A stretch of 64,000 nt of DNA from Thiodiazotropha sp040507005 (GCA_040507005.1 JBEVVS010000032.1:1-64000), one strand, 5' to 3'; shown: positions 26,715 through 35,835, numbered from the stretch's first letter. Numbers and translations are program-made. The notes: a model not told the origin generated them from the letters alone.

Positions 26715-26800
26715 TGCGGGCCGTTAGCTATTGTTTGATTAGCGACGACCATACGCTATACCCGATTCATCTGTTTTGTCGATAGTTCAACAGTACCCAC

Positions 26801-29800
26801 GTGGCTGAATACGATTTTAAACTCGATTTGAATGTCGAGAACAATTCCCATACCCAGTTGGTAAGGCGCATACCGACAGGCAGTCGAGTGCTTGAGTTGG
26901 GTTGCGCCACCGGTTATATGTCGGACTACCTGCGCCAGGAGAAGGGCTGCTATGTGGTGGGTGTCGAGATCGATCGCAGCATGGCGAACAAGGCCAAGTC
27001 CTGTTGTGACCGGGTTATCGTAGGCGACGTTCAAAACAGGGGCTGGTTGAAGAGTCTTGGTGATGAACGCTTCGATGTCATCACCTGCGCAGATATTCTC
27101 GAGCACCTGCGGGACCCCGGTGCCCTGCTGAAAAAGCTCCCCGATCTGTTGAACGATGGCGGTCGGCTGCTCGCCTCCCTGCCCAACGGCGCCCATGCCG
27201 CGCTGCGTCTGGAACTCCTGGAGGGGAGGTTTACCTACGAAGATACCGGGCTCTTGGATCGCACCCATCTGCATCTCTTCACCTACCAGTCGCTCCGGGA
27301 GATGTTCGCCCGTAGTGGTTTCAGGGTCAATGAGCTGACTTACACCTTCCACGACATGGCAGACACGGAGATAGAGCGGCGTTTGCAAAGAATGGGATTC
27401 GAGGTAACAGAGCGGGGACTTGCCCTGTTCCACACCCCGGATGCGGCGGCCTTTCAATATATTGTTTCCGCGACCCCGGATAGTGACGTGTCCATCGAGG
27501 AGTTTCCAACGCTCACCGATAAGCCTATGCAGGCCTCGGTGGAGGTGTACCGGAATCTGCTTGATGAGCTGCATCAGGCCGGCAGTACCGCAGAGACACG
27601 CCTGAAAATGGTCGAGGAGCGGGACAGGATCCTTCAGGAGCAGCAACAAGCCATAGGTACCTTGAATGATGAATTGGGCAAGCATCGGGAGAGCATCCAA
27701 AATGCAGTGCAGGAGGTCCAGCAAGCCCATAGGGCCATGGCGGAGGAGCGTCGCCGCAGCAGTGATCTGGAAGAGCAACTGCGTACCATGGAGAGGAGTA
27801 ACCGATCCCTCAACCATGAACTTCATCTGCACAAAATCGACCTCAAGCACACTAAGAAGAATCTCCGGGATGTGATGAACAGCCGGGGTTGGCGTGGCTA
27901 TATGGCCCTGACCAAGCCGGTACAGCTGTTGCGCAGGTATGCACCTGAGTTAAAGCAGGTCAGGGGTAATCCCCGCATAGTGGGTGAATGGGGCCGGGAA
28001 GCGGTTCGGCTGTGGAAGAAGGGAGGGTTATCGGCAATTCGCGAACAGCTCAACGCCGAGGCCTCACCTACCTATGACTATTCGTTGTGGATCAGGGATG
28101 TAGAGCCGGTTGGCGTACCCACGATCGAGATGATCGAGCGGCTGAATGAGCACCCCGACGCCCCGTTGATCTCGATAATCATGCCGGTATATAACGTGGA
28201 TGAGTACTGGCTTCGGGCGGCCATCGACTCGGTGCTCGAACAATCCTATGAGGCATGGGAGTTGTGCATTGCGGACGACGCCTCTACACGACCCCATATC
28301 AAGCGGGTGCTGGAAGAGTATACCCGCCGCTACAAACGCATCAAGGTCACCTACCGGGAGGAGAATGGACATATCTCCAATGCAACGAATTCTGCCTTGG
28401 CTATGGCCAGCGGCGATTTCGTCGGTTTGATGGATCACGATGATCAGCTGGCGCCCTTTGCCCTCTATTTTGTGGCCCAGGAGGTTGTGCTCAATCCGGA
28501 GGCTCAGATCATCTACTCCGATGAAGACAAATTGAACAGCGAAGAGGTGCGTTTCGATCACTATTTCAAACCCGATTTCAACCCGGATCTGATGCGCTCC
28601 CACAATATGATCTGCCACTTCGGTGTCTACCGGCGCTCCCTGGTTGAGAAGGTGGGTGGCATGCGTGAGGGTTTTGAGGGTGCTCAAGACTACGATCTGG
28701 CATTGCGCTGTTTACGGGAGGTCGAGCCGCGCAGGCAGGTACGCCATATCCCGTGGATTTTATATCATTGGCGGGCAATACCGGAAAGCACCGCCTCCGG
28801 TGGGGAGGCGAAATCCTATGCCATGGATGCGGCCATAGCTGCAATCAAGGACGATCTCGAGGTGCGCGGTTTAACCGCTGAAGTGACGGAATCCGACCTT
28901 ATCGATGGCATGATCCGGGTGCGTTATCCACTACCCGATCCCCAGCCCAAGGTATCGATTATCATCCCAACCCGCAATGGAGGGGAGTTGTTGCGGCAAT
29001 GCTTCGAGAGCATTCGCAGCAAGACGCTATATAAGCATATCGAGTTCATTGTGGTAGACAATCAAAGCGATGATCAGCAGACCCTGGATTATCTCGCAGA
29101 ACTGGATCGGCAGGATCAGATCAAGGTTTTGCACTATGACCATCCCTTCAATTTTTCCGCAATCAACAACTTTGCCGTCGAACATGCGGGTGGTGAACTG
29201 CTCTGCTTCATGAATGACGATATCGAAGTCATCGCCACCGATTGGTTGGGTGAGATGGTGAGTCACTCGGTCAGGCCGGAGATCGGCGCCGTCGGCGCCA
29301 GGCTCTGGTATCCGGATGATCGGCTACAGCATGGCGGGGTGGTGTTGGGTCTTGGCGGTGTGGCCGGCCATGCCATGAAATATACGACAAAAGAGAACAA
29401 AGGCTACATGGGGCGTTCCGTATTGATTCAGAACTACACCGCCGTGACAGCCGCTTGTCTGCTGGTGCGTCGTGAGGTGTTTGACACCGTGGGAGGCTTT
29501 GATAGCGAACATCTCGCGGTCGCCTTCAACGATGTGGATCTTTGTATTCGGATATACAAAGCGGGTTTTTACAATCTCTGGACTCCCTACGCGGAGCTCT
29601 ATCACCATGAATCCGCTTCCCGGGGTCCTGAGGACACACCGGAAAAACAATTACGTTTCACTGGTGAAGCTGAGTATATGTTGAACAAATATGGGCCCCT
29701 TCTAGAGCGTGATCCAGCCTACAATCCCAACTTGACACGTTGTGGTGAGGATTTTTCGCTCAACTGGAAGGGGGTCGATGACGAGGATGATGATGTCTGA
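26801..29800 (+). CDS. Methyltransferase - coiled coil - GT2 - GT2 fusion protein
   Basis: 999 residues from GTG 26801, the first start after an in-frame stop about 15 bp upstream; the MAEYDFKLDLN start is typical for this class. Domains in order: a SAM methyltransferase (about 15-225; VLELGCATG near 30-38, ADILEHLRDPG), a coiled coil (about 235-365), a first GT2 domain (about 457-700; ISIIMPVYN, DDAS, MDHDDQLAP, YSDEDKLN) and a second (about 717-960; VSIIIPTRNG, MNDDIEV, FNDVDLC). No membrane segment is present. It resembles multidomain rhamnosyltransferase/methyltransferase proteins such as WsaE, and probably adds two sugars and a methyl cap in the cytoplasm. Confidence 0.9.
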   Translation: MAEYDFKLDLNVENNSHTQLVRRIPTGSRVLELGCATGYMSDYLRQEKGCYVVGVEIDRSMANKAKSCCDRVIVGDVQNRGWLKSLGDERFDVITCADILEHLRDPGALLKKLPDLLNDGGRLLASLPNGAHAALRLELLEGRFTYEDTGLLDRTHLHLFTYQSLREMFARSGFRVNELTYTFHDMADTEIERRLQRMGFEVTERGLALFHTPDAAAFQYIVSATPDSDVSIEEFPTLTDKPMQASVEVYRNLLDELHQAGSTAETRLKMVEERDRILQEQQQAIGTLNDELGKHRESIQNAVQEVQQAHRAMAEERRRSSDLEEQLRTMERSNRSLNHELHLHKIDLKHTKKNLRDVMNSRGWRGYMALTKPVQLLRRYAPELKQVRGNPRIVGEWGREAVRLWKKGGLSAIREQLNAEASPTYDYSLWIRDVEPVGVPTIEMIERLNEHPDAPLISIIMPVYNVDEYWLRAAIDSVLEQSYEAWELCIADDASTRPHIKRVLEEYTRRYKRIKVTYREENGHISNATNSALAMASGDFVGLMDHDDQLAPFALYFVAQEVVLNPEAQIIYSDEDKLNSEEVRFDHYFKPDFNPDLMRSHNMICHFGVYRRSLVEKVGGMREGFEGAQDYDLALRCLREVEPRRQVRHIPWILYHWRAIPESTASGGEAKSYAMDAAIAAIKDDLEVRGLTAEVTESDLIDGMIRVRYPLPDPQPKVSIIIPTRNGGELLRQCFESIRSKTLYKHIEFIVVDNQSDDQQTLDYLAELDRQDQIKVLHYDHPFNFSAINNFAVEHAGGELLCFMNDDIEVIATDWLGEMVSHSVRPEIGAVGARLWYPDDRLQHGGVVLGLGGVAGHAMKYTTKENKGYMGRSVLIQNYTAVTAACLLVRREVFDTVGGFDSEHLAVAFNDVDLCIRIYKAGFYNLWTPYAELYHHESASRGPEDTPEKQLRFTGEAEYMLNKYGPLLERDPAYNPNLTRCGEDFSLNWKGVDDEDDDV

Positions 29801-30083
29801 TCAAGAAACAGATTTTGCAGAGTTTACGGCGGTGGCCGAGCGTTTCATCGCACTGGCCAACGAGATCAAAAATGAAGGTAAGCCACTGGCTTTGGTGAAT
29901 GCGGCCTTGATGTCCGCATCGGCAACCTACAGCACCTACGTCACAGCAGGGAATCAGGGCTATTTAAAGCCGAGCGGGATCGATCGCATGGTGAATACCT
30001 ATCGTGCACAGTTGGCAAATATCCAAGATATCAAACGCAAGGCAGTGGAAAGCAGCGATAAAAATGCAAGTAAGGATAACTAG
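29793..30083 (+). CDS. DUF3144-like small protein
   Basis: 96 residues from ATG 29793, the last of several ATG codons, overlapping the end of the fusion gene by 8 bp. MSDQETDFAEFTAVAERFIALANEI followed by ALMSASATYSTYV resembles DUF3144 proteins. The family has no known function. It is soluble, mostly helical by composition, and has no Cys. Overlap with the glycosyltransferase fusion upstream and a 17 bp gap to a GT2 gene downstream place it firmly in a glycan operon, which may mean chance capture or a real accessory role. Confidence 0.7.
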   Translation: MSDQETDFAEFTAVAERFIALANEIKNEGKPLALVNAALMSASATYSTYVTAGNQGYLKPSGIDRMVNTYRAQLANIQDIKRKAVESSDKNASKDN

Positions 30084-30100
30084 GCATATAGGGTGGCGGT

Positions 30101-30916
30101 ATGAAACTTGTTATCTCCATCGTTTACTACGATAGTGGGTTGCCTACCCTGAGAGATACCCTTGTCAGCATAGTCAATTCACTGGATTATGCCGCTTTGA
30201 AGCAGAAGGACCTCAATGCGAAAGTGGTAATTGTGGATAATGGCGGGATTCTGACCCGAGTCAGGCAGATGGTTTCCGAAGTATTCAGCGACAGTCCCCA
30301 TGAGTGGATGGTGCTCGGGACCGGGGGCAATATCGGCTATGGTGCAGCCCACAATCTGGTCATCCTGAATGAGCAGAGCGATTATCATCTGGTTATCAAC
30401 CCGGATGTGGAAGTACTCGAAGACGCCTTTCTGAGAGCCATCGAGTATATGCATCACAATCCCAATATCGGATTGCTTTCTCCCTATTCCGAAGATCCAG
30501 AAGGCTACAAACAATATTTGTGCAAGCGCTATCCCGCTGTGCTCGATCTCTTCTTGCGAGGCTTTGCTCCACGATTCGTCAAGCGCTATTTTGCCGGTCG
30601 ATTGCAAGAATATGAGATGCGTTACGATTTGCAGGGAAGAACACTGAGTCAGGAGGTTATGGCCAGTGGCTGTTTTATGTTTGTGCGCCATAATGTCTTA
30701 GTCAATGTTAAAGGCTTTTCTCCCGATTTTTTTGTCTATTTCGAGGATTTCGATCTTTCGATCAGGATAGGCAAGCGCTCCACTATCGCCTACGTTCCGG
30801 AAGTGCGCATTGTTCACGGTGGGGGTAACGCCTCGAAAAAGGGGATCAAACATATTCTCATGTTCGCCAAGTCGGCGTTTGTGTTTTACCACAAACACGG
30901 TTGGCGTTGGGCTTGA
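30101..30916 (+). CDS. GT2 glycosyltransferase, rhamnosyltransferase-like
   Basis: 271 residues. The GT2 start (LVISIVYYDSGLPTLRDTLVS) leads to VVIVDNGG, GGNIGYGAAHN and VINPDVEV, where D-x-D serves as the metal site. A SGCFMFVRH segment and YFEDFDLSIR follow, the usual ED-catalytic region of rhamnosyltransferase-like GT2 enzymes (WbbL class). No membrane helix. It starts 17 bp after the DUF3144-like gene. The sugar cannot be assigned from sequence alone; rhamnose or a related deoxysugar is a reasonable guess. Confidence 0.9.
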   Translation: MKLVISIVYYDSGLPTLRDTLVSIVNSLDYAALKQKDLNAKVVIVDNGGILTRVRQMVSEVFSDSPHEWMVLGTGGNIGYGAAHNLVILNEQSDYHLVINPDVEVLEDAFLRAIEYMHHNPNIGLLSPYSEDPEGYKQYLCKRYPAVLDLFLRGFAPRFVKRYFAGRLQEYEMRYDLQGRTLSQEVMASGCFMFVRHNVLVNVKGFSPDFFVYFEDFDLSIRIGKRSTIAYVPEVRIVHGGGNASKKGIKHILMFAKSAFVFYHKHGWRWA

Positions 30917-31081
30917 GTATATAATATAAAGTTTGACCAAGTTGCTGTCTGAACGGGTTACATGATCTGAATATGCCCGCCTGTCGAGTAGCTCCGACCA
31001 TGATATACACAGACCGTGCTGTTATTTGAAATTTGGAAGTGATCGGATAAATGACAATCTGACTGTTATGATGAGCAGCAT

Positions 31082-32599
31082 ATGAGCGCCAGGGATAATG
31101 AACTGACACGCGGTGGTCTTCTGGCCAAAAATGTTGTCTGGAACCTGATCAGCATCGGCGTTCCTTTCCTTGTTGCCCTCATCACCATACCGATTCTTAT
31201 AGATGCCATTGGCAAGGACCGATTCGGGTTATTGGCAATCAGTTGGATGTTTGTCGGTTACTTCAGTCTGTTTGATTTCGGCCTTGGGCGCGCATTGACG
31301 GTACTGGTTGCAAAGTGCCTGGGCGAGCAACAATATGCCAAGATACCCGGCCTGATATGGACAGCGATGACCTTGATGGCTGTTCTAGGCGTGATCGGTT
31401 TCGCTATCATTTTTTGGCTCACTCCTTGGCTGGTCGGCTCTGTGCTGGAGGTGCCGCCGGATCTTGTGCAAGAGACGAAAAAGGCTTTCTACCTACTCTC
31501 GATATCCATACCGTTCGTCATTATTACCGTCGGCCTGCGTGGCGTGCTTGCAGCTTATCAACGGTTTAAACTGCTGACGGCAATACGCATACCCATGGGT
31601 ATCTTTACCTTTGTCGGACCGGTTGCCGTGTTGCCCTTCTCCACCAGTCTCTATCCCATCGTGGCTGTATTGGTTGCAGGCCGTTTGATCGCGGTTCTGG
31701 CGCACATTCTGGTGATGCTGAGAGTCGTGCCCGAGGCACGCAAACGCTATCGTTTGGATACCAGTCAATTGCGCCCTCTGTTCGGGTTTGGTGGCTGGAT
31801 GACAGTCAGCAATGTGGTTGTGCCGTTGATGGTGTCCATGGACCGTTTTATCATCGGTACGGTATTGTCGGTAACCGCTGTCGCCTTTTATACCACACCC
31901 TATGAAATAGTATTCCGCTTAATGGTTATTCCTACGGCCTTCGTGGCGGTTCTGCTACCCGCCCAATCGACTACCCTGGCGATCGAACAGGGCGTGGATC
32001 GCAAGTATTCCGCTGAACTGTTCAACAAAGGGCTTAGTTACATTTTTATCGCCCTGTTTCCTCTGTTACTGCTGATTTCGGTGTTCTCATTCGATGGCCT
32101 CAAACTGTGGGTCGGTGCTGAGTTCGCAACTAACGGTTATCAGGTGATGCAGTGGCTGGCCATCGGGGTTCTCTTCTATGGGCTCTCTCTGGTGCCCTTC
32201 TCTCTGGTGCAGTCTGCCGGCCATCCAGACTGGTCTGCCAAGCTGCATCTACTCGAACTGCCGATCTATATGGCCGCTCTATGGTGGGCTTTGTCACACT
32301 ATGGAATTCTCGGTGCAGCATTGGTTTGGACATTCAGGGCATGGCTGGATGCGGTTGTCCTCTATGTTATGGCGTTGACGTTGATCCCTGAGTGCCGGAG
32401 TTCGGCAATCTATTTTGGGATCTCCGTGATTGCAGCGGTCACTCTGATCATAATTGGCACCCGGTTTGACCATCTTTCGCAGAAGTTCATTTACGCAGCG
32501 ATTGTGTTGGCCGGTTTTACCTACCTGGTGTGGCGTCGGGTGCTGGAGCAAAAAGAGCGTCAATGGCTGCTACGGGGGTTGGGTATTGGTATCCGTTAG
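31082..32599 (+). CDS. wzx: Wzx-like polysaccharide flippase
   Basis: 505 residues, about 12-14 membrane helices. The N-terminal GGLLAKNVVWNLISIGVPFLVALITIP..IDAIGKDRFGLLAISW segment is the signature of the MVF/Wzx oligosaccharide flippase superfamily, followed by FSLFDFGLGRALT. Wzx proteins move undecaprenyl-linked oligosaccharides across the inner membrane. Its presence beside a Wzm/Wzt pair about 9 kb away shows that the cell has two export routes. ATG 31082 lies 165 bp after the GT2 gene and may have its own promoter. Confidence 0.9.
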   Translation: MSARDNELTRGGLLAKNVVWNLISIGVPFLVALITIPILIDAIGKDRFGLLAISWMFVGYFSLFDFGLGRALTVLVAKCLGEQQYAKIPGLIWTAMTLMAVLGVIGFAIIFWLTPWLVGSVLEVPPDLVQETKKAFYLLSISIPFVIITVGLRGVLAAYQRFKLLTAIRIPMGIFTFVGPVAVLPFSTSLYPIVAVLVAGRLIAVLAHILVMLRVVPEARKRYRLDTSQLRPLFGFGGWMTVSNVVVPLMVSMDRFIIGTVLSVTAVAFYTTPYEIVFRLMVIPTAFVAVLLPAQSTTLAIEQGVDRKYSAELFNKGLSYIFIALFPLLLLISVFSFDGLKLWVGAEFATNGYQVMQWLAIGVLFYGLSLVPFSLVQSAGHPDWSAKLHLLELPIYMAALWWALSHYGILGAALVWTFRAWLDAVVLYVMALTLIPECRSSAIYFGISVIAAVTLIIIGTRFDHLSQKFIYAAIVLAGFTYLVWRRVLEQKERQWLLRGLGIGIR

Positions 32600-32634
32600 T
32601 GGTCTCTGTTCTGCAGTACCCTGCTCAATCTGGG

Positions 32635-32660
32635 TATAATGTACACCCAATTCGGGTGTA
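32635..32660 (+). promoter_or_regulatory. TATAAT box with adjacent inverted repeat
   Basis: TATAAT (32635-32640) is followed at once by TACACCC (32642-32648) and GGGTGTA (32654-32660), a perfect seven-base inverted repeat around AATTC. The position, just downstream of a -10 and before the GT4 gene, fits an operator or a start-site hairpin. No convincing -35 was found. Confidence 0.4.
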
Positions 32661-32705
32661 GCAGGTTTTTAAATCCCCATCGCTCTAATTTTGGTGACAC
32701 TGCAC

Positions 32706-33851
32706 ATGTCTCTTGTCTTAAATAACAGCCGATTGATTTTATTTGTGGTCAACGATGCGGGCTTTTTTCTCTCCCATCGCTTGCCCCTGGCCTTGGCGGC
32801 AAAGGAGCAGGGGTATGAAGTGTGTGTGGCAACACCGCAAGGCGATGGTGTGGAACAGATTAAAGCAGAAGGCTTGCAATATCGGCAGGTTTCACTGAGC
32901 AGAAGTGGTGCCAATCCCTTGGCCGAGCTGTGGACCATTTGGAACCTGTACAGGCTCTACCAGGAACTGCGGCCGTTAATCGTTCATCATGTGACCATAA
33001 AACCTGTATTGTACGGCACATTGGCTGCGCGTGTGGCCAATGTATCGGCCGTTGTGAATGCGATTTCCGGGCTTGGTTTTGTTTTCCTGGCACGTAGCTG
33101 GTTCAGTGCCATGGCGCGTTCTGCCGTGTTGACCAGCTATCGCTGGCTGTTTTCCCGCAAACGACTCTGGGTCATAGTGCAGAACCGGGATGACTACGAA
33201 TTCTTGTTGGATAAAGAGTGTCTGACCCAGGACAAGATCGAACTGATACGAGGCTCGGGTGTTGATGTGGACCATTTTGCCATGTCTGCGGAGAGAGATG
33301 AGACCCCCCTGGTGATACTTCCAGCACGCATGCTGTGGGACAAAGGGGTTGGCGAATTTGTCGAGGCCGCGCAGCTGTTACACCGTATCGGGGTCAAGGC
33401 AAGATTTGCCCTGGTGGGTGGTATAGATCCGAACAACCCCGAGTCGGTACCCGCCGAGCGCCTAGCGGAGTGGGCCAGAGAAGGTGATGTGGAGTGGTGG
33501 GGCAACCGCCAGGATATGCCGGCAATCTACAACAGTGCACATATCGTCTGTTTGCCCTCTTATCGGGAGGGATTGCCAAAAGTGCTGTTGGAGGCGGCTG
33601 CCACGGGACGGGCTATCGTCACCACCGATGTTCCAGGTTGTCGGGAGGTGGTCATTGAAGGGGAAAACGGACTGTTGGTGCCTGCCAGGCAGAGTAAACC
33701 TCTGGCAGAGGCCCTGCGGCGTTTGATTACAGATACAACGCTTCGTCAATCCATGGGCATGAAGGCTAGAGAGATGGCGGAAGCGGAGTTTTCCATCCAC
33801 TACGTGGTGGAACGCCATCTGGATATCTATAAACGGGCGCTGGTTCAGTGA
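32706..33851 (+). CDS. GT4-family glycosyltransferase
   Basis: 381 residues from ATG 32706, with GGTGA eight bases upstream; a TTG at 32691 is a poorer start. The N-terminal Rossmann-like domain has FFLSHRLPLALAAKEQGYEV and VHHVTIKPVLYG. The C-terminal donor-binding domain has LVILPARMLWDKGVGEFVEA and PSYREGLPKVLLEAAATGRA, which contains the E-x7-E motif of retaining GT4 enzymes. It resembles PglA/WbpH-type enzymes that act on undecaprenyl-PP-HexNAc. The stop overlaps the GTG start of the epimerase gene (GTGA), so the two are coupled. Confidence 0.92.
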   Translation: MSLVLNNSRLILFVVNDAGFFLSHRLPLALAAKEQGYEVCVATPQGDGVEQIKAEGLQYRQVSLSRSGANPLAELWTIWNLYRLYQELRPLIVHHVTIKPVLYGTLAARVANVSAVVNAISGLGFVFLARSWFSAMARSAVLTSYRWLFSRKRLWVIVQNRDDYEFLLDKECLTQDKIELIRGSGVDVDHFAMSAERDETPLVILPARMLWDKGVGEFVEAAQLLHRIGVKARFALVGGIDPNNPESVPAERLAEWAREGDVEWWGNRQDMPAIYNSAHIVCLPSYREGLPKVLLEAAATGRAIVTTDVPGCREVVIEGENGLLVPARQSKPLAEALRRLITDTTLRQSMGMKAREMAEAEFSIHYVVERHLDIYKRALVQ

Positions 33852-34763
33852 AAAACCTTCTGGTGACAGGAGCGAATGGATTTGTCGGTGGCCATCTTTG
33901 CCGCTACATGCTCACCAATGGTTATCAAGTAAGGGCTGCGTTGCGTGAACACACTCCGCAATGGCAGGTGTGTGAGCAAACCGTTGTAGGAGCTATTGAC
34001 GGTGCTACAGACTGGCGCGCCGCCTTGAAAGACATGGATGCNNNNNNNNNNGTCCGATCCCGATCCTCTGGCTGCTTTTCGTCGGGTAAATGTTGCTGGT
34101 AGTTGTGCCCTTGCCCGTCAAGCGGCTGAAGCCGGTGTAAAACGCTTGATCTATCTGAGTAGTGTAAAAGTGAATGGCGAGAGGACGGAGGGGCGAGCTT
34201 ACAGCGCAGATGATCCGGTCCATCCGCAAGATGCATATGGCATTTCAAAATGGGAAGCGGAGCAGGCATTGCAGCAGATTGCGGAGCAGACGGATCTGGA
34301 GCTGGTGATTGTGCGACCGGTCCTGGTCTATGGCGCAGGTGTGAAGGGTAACTTTGAACGTTTGATGAAACTTGTCAGGACAGGTGTACCTCTGCCGCTG
34401 GGAGGGATATCGAACCGTCGCAGTCTTCTGAGTATCCAGAATCTACTCGATTTTATCCGTTGTTGTATCGAGCACCCGGATGCCCCGGGTGAGGTCTTTC
34501 TGGTGGCGGATGGAGAGGACCTGTCGACACCCGAACTGATCCGCAAAATGGCGCATCTGCAGCAATCCAGGACCAGGCTGTTTCCTGTGCCGTTAACCCT
34601 TTTGCATCTGGCGGGGCGGCTGACAGGGCGTTCCGCAATGGTTGCAAGGCTGACTGAAGACCTACAGGTGGATCTCGCAAAGAACAGAGAAAGACTGGGC
34701 TGGACACCGGTGATTGAAGCAGAACAGGCGTTGCTGGAAATGGTGAGCGCTGGAAATGGCTGA
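33848..34763 (+). CDS. WbpV-like NAD-dependent epimerase/dehydratase, interrupted by an assembly gap
   Basis: Read from GTG 33848 with the N run at 34042-34051 inside it. The N-terminal part has LLVTGANGFVGGHL. After the gap the frame continues with FRRVNVAGSCALARQA, YLSSVKVNGE, the catalytic YGISK and VIVRPVLVYGAGVKGN. The two halves are in different frames only because the gap is given as ten bases; a true length divisible by three would restore one frame. The missing piece should be the NAD-site strand (V-I-H-L-A-A type) of about 12-15 residues. In Pseudomonas, WbpV reduces the 4-keto product of WbpM; here the genes on both sides support that role. Confidence 0.88.
34042..34051. other. Assembly gap (10 N) inside the epimerase gene
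   Basis: Ten N split an otherwise intact gene. Reading frames on both sides agree only if the true gap length is a multiple of three. Confidence 0.98.
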
Positions 34764-35835
34764 GATAGATTATTTGTACTGGCTGACGGCACTGAGTTTT
34801 ATATTATCCCTGGGATTGACCTGGCTTGCGCGTGCCTATGCATTACATCGTGGTTTGATGGACCGGCCGAATAATCGAAGTTCCCATCTGGTCGAGACGC
34901 CTCGTGGAGGAGGGATTGCTTTTGTTCTGGTCTATCTGTTGATCCTGATCTGGTCCACGGTCTCTCCATTTAGCGCCGGCGAACAGAGTGATCAACTCAA
35001 TCTCACACTTCTCATGGGTGGGGGCTTGGTAGCAGTGATAGGCTTTGTGGATGATCACCGCCATGTTTCGGTCATATTGCGTTTCGCTATCCATCTGATT
35101 GCCGCTTTTATCGCTGTGACAATGTTGCAGATGCCGAGTGTGGATGTGTGGCCGGGTTTGGCTATCGATGGTTGGTGGCTCAAAGCAGTGAGCGTGATTG
35201 GATTGGTTTGGCTGTTGAATCTCTACAATTTCATGGATGGTATCGATGGCATTGCCGGTCTCCAGGGGATCAGCGTGCTTGGGGGTGCGGTGTCGATTTT
35301 GCTGTTTAACCATGCACCTTCAGAAGCCATCGATTGGTTGTTGGTGCTGGCGGCATGCATGGCCGGCTTTCTATTCTGGAATTGGCCCCCGGCAAAGATC
35401 TTCATGGGGGATGCAGGGAGTGGTTTCATCGGTTATGCATTGGGTGTCTTCGCCCTCTATACAGCCGAAGCCTATTCTATATCCCTGTGGAGCTGGTTGA
35501 TCCTGCTGGGTCTGTTCATTGTGGACAGCACTTGGACTCTGGTGGTGCGCATCCTGAATGGTGAAAGATGGTACCAACCCCATGCCAAACATGCCTACCA
35601 GCACTTGGCGCGGAAGCGGCAGTCTGAGTGTGTAAATAGAGGCGAATCGGCGCAGGGTTGCCGTACCCAGGCCCACCGCTGGGTGATCCTGCATGGCCTG
35701 CTGATCAACCTGTTGTGGCTGTTGCCTTTAGCATGGTTTGCTAGTGTCTACCCCGGTTATGGATTGCTCTTGAGCCTGGTTGCTTTTGTGCCGTTGGTGA
35801 TCCTGGAGAGATCGCTTGGTGCCGGGTATGAATAA
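34756..35835 (+). CDS. WbpL/WecA-like undecaprenyl-phosphate HexNAc-1-P transferase
   Basis: 359 residues, about ten membrane helices, overlapping the epimerase end by 8 bp. The MraY/WecA/WbpL family signatures are present: RPNNRSSHLVETPRGGGIAF, GFVDDHRHVS (the acidic pair), NLYNFMDGIDGIAG and IFMGDAGSGFIGY. The enzyme loads a HexNAc-1-phosphate onto undecaprenyl phosphate, the first membrane step of glycan assembly. A basic loop (KHAYQHLARKRQ) follows the last active-site motif. Following a WbpV-like gene, the substrate is probably UDP-QuiNAc, UDP-FucNAc or a relative, as in P. aeruginosa. Confidence 0.92.
   Translation: MAEIDYLYWLTALSFILSLGLTWLARAYALHRGLMDRPNNRSSHLVETPRGGGIAFVLVYLLILIWSTVSPFSAGEQSDQLNLTLLMGGGLVAVIGFVDDHRHVSVILRFAIHLIAAFIAVTMLQMPSVDVWPGLAIDGWWLKAVSVIGLVWLLNLYNFMDGIDGIAGLQGISVLGGAVSILLFNHAPSEAIDWLLVLAACMAGFLFWNWPPAKIFMGDAGSGFIGYALGVFALYTAEAYSISLWSWLILLGLFIVDSTWTLVVRILNGERWYQPHAKHAYQHLARKRQSECVNRGESAQGCRTQAHRWVILHGLLINLLWLLPLAWFASVYPGYGLLLSLVAFVPLVILERSLGAGYE

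Noticed and set aside
26756..27850. 364-codon open frame on the minus strand
   Set aside because: It lies wholly antisense to the methyltransferase part of the 999-residue fusion protein, whose domains are clear. The antisense product shows no motif.
33848..34763. Apparent frameshifted pseudogene of the epimerase
   Set aside because: The frame change coincides exactly with the ten-N placeholder, so it is explained by the gap length and not by a mutation.
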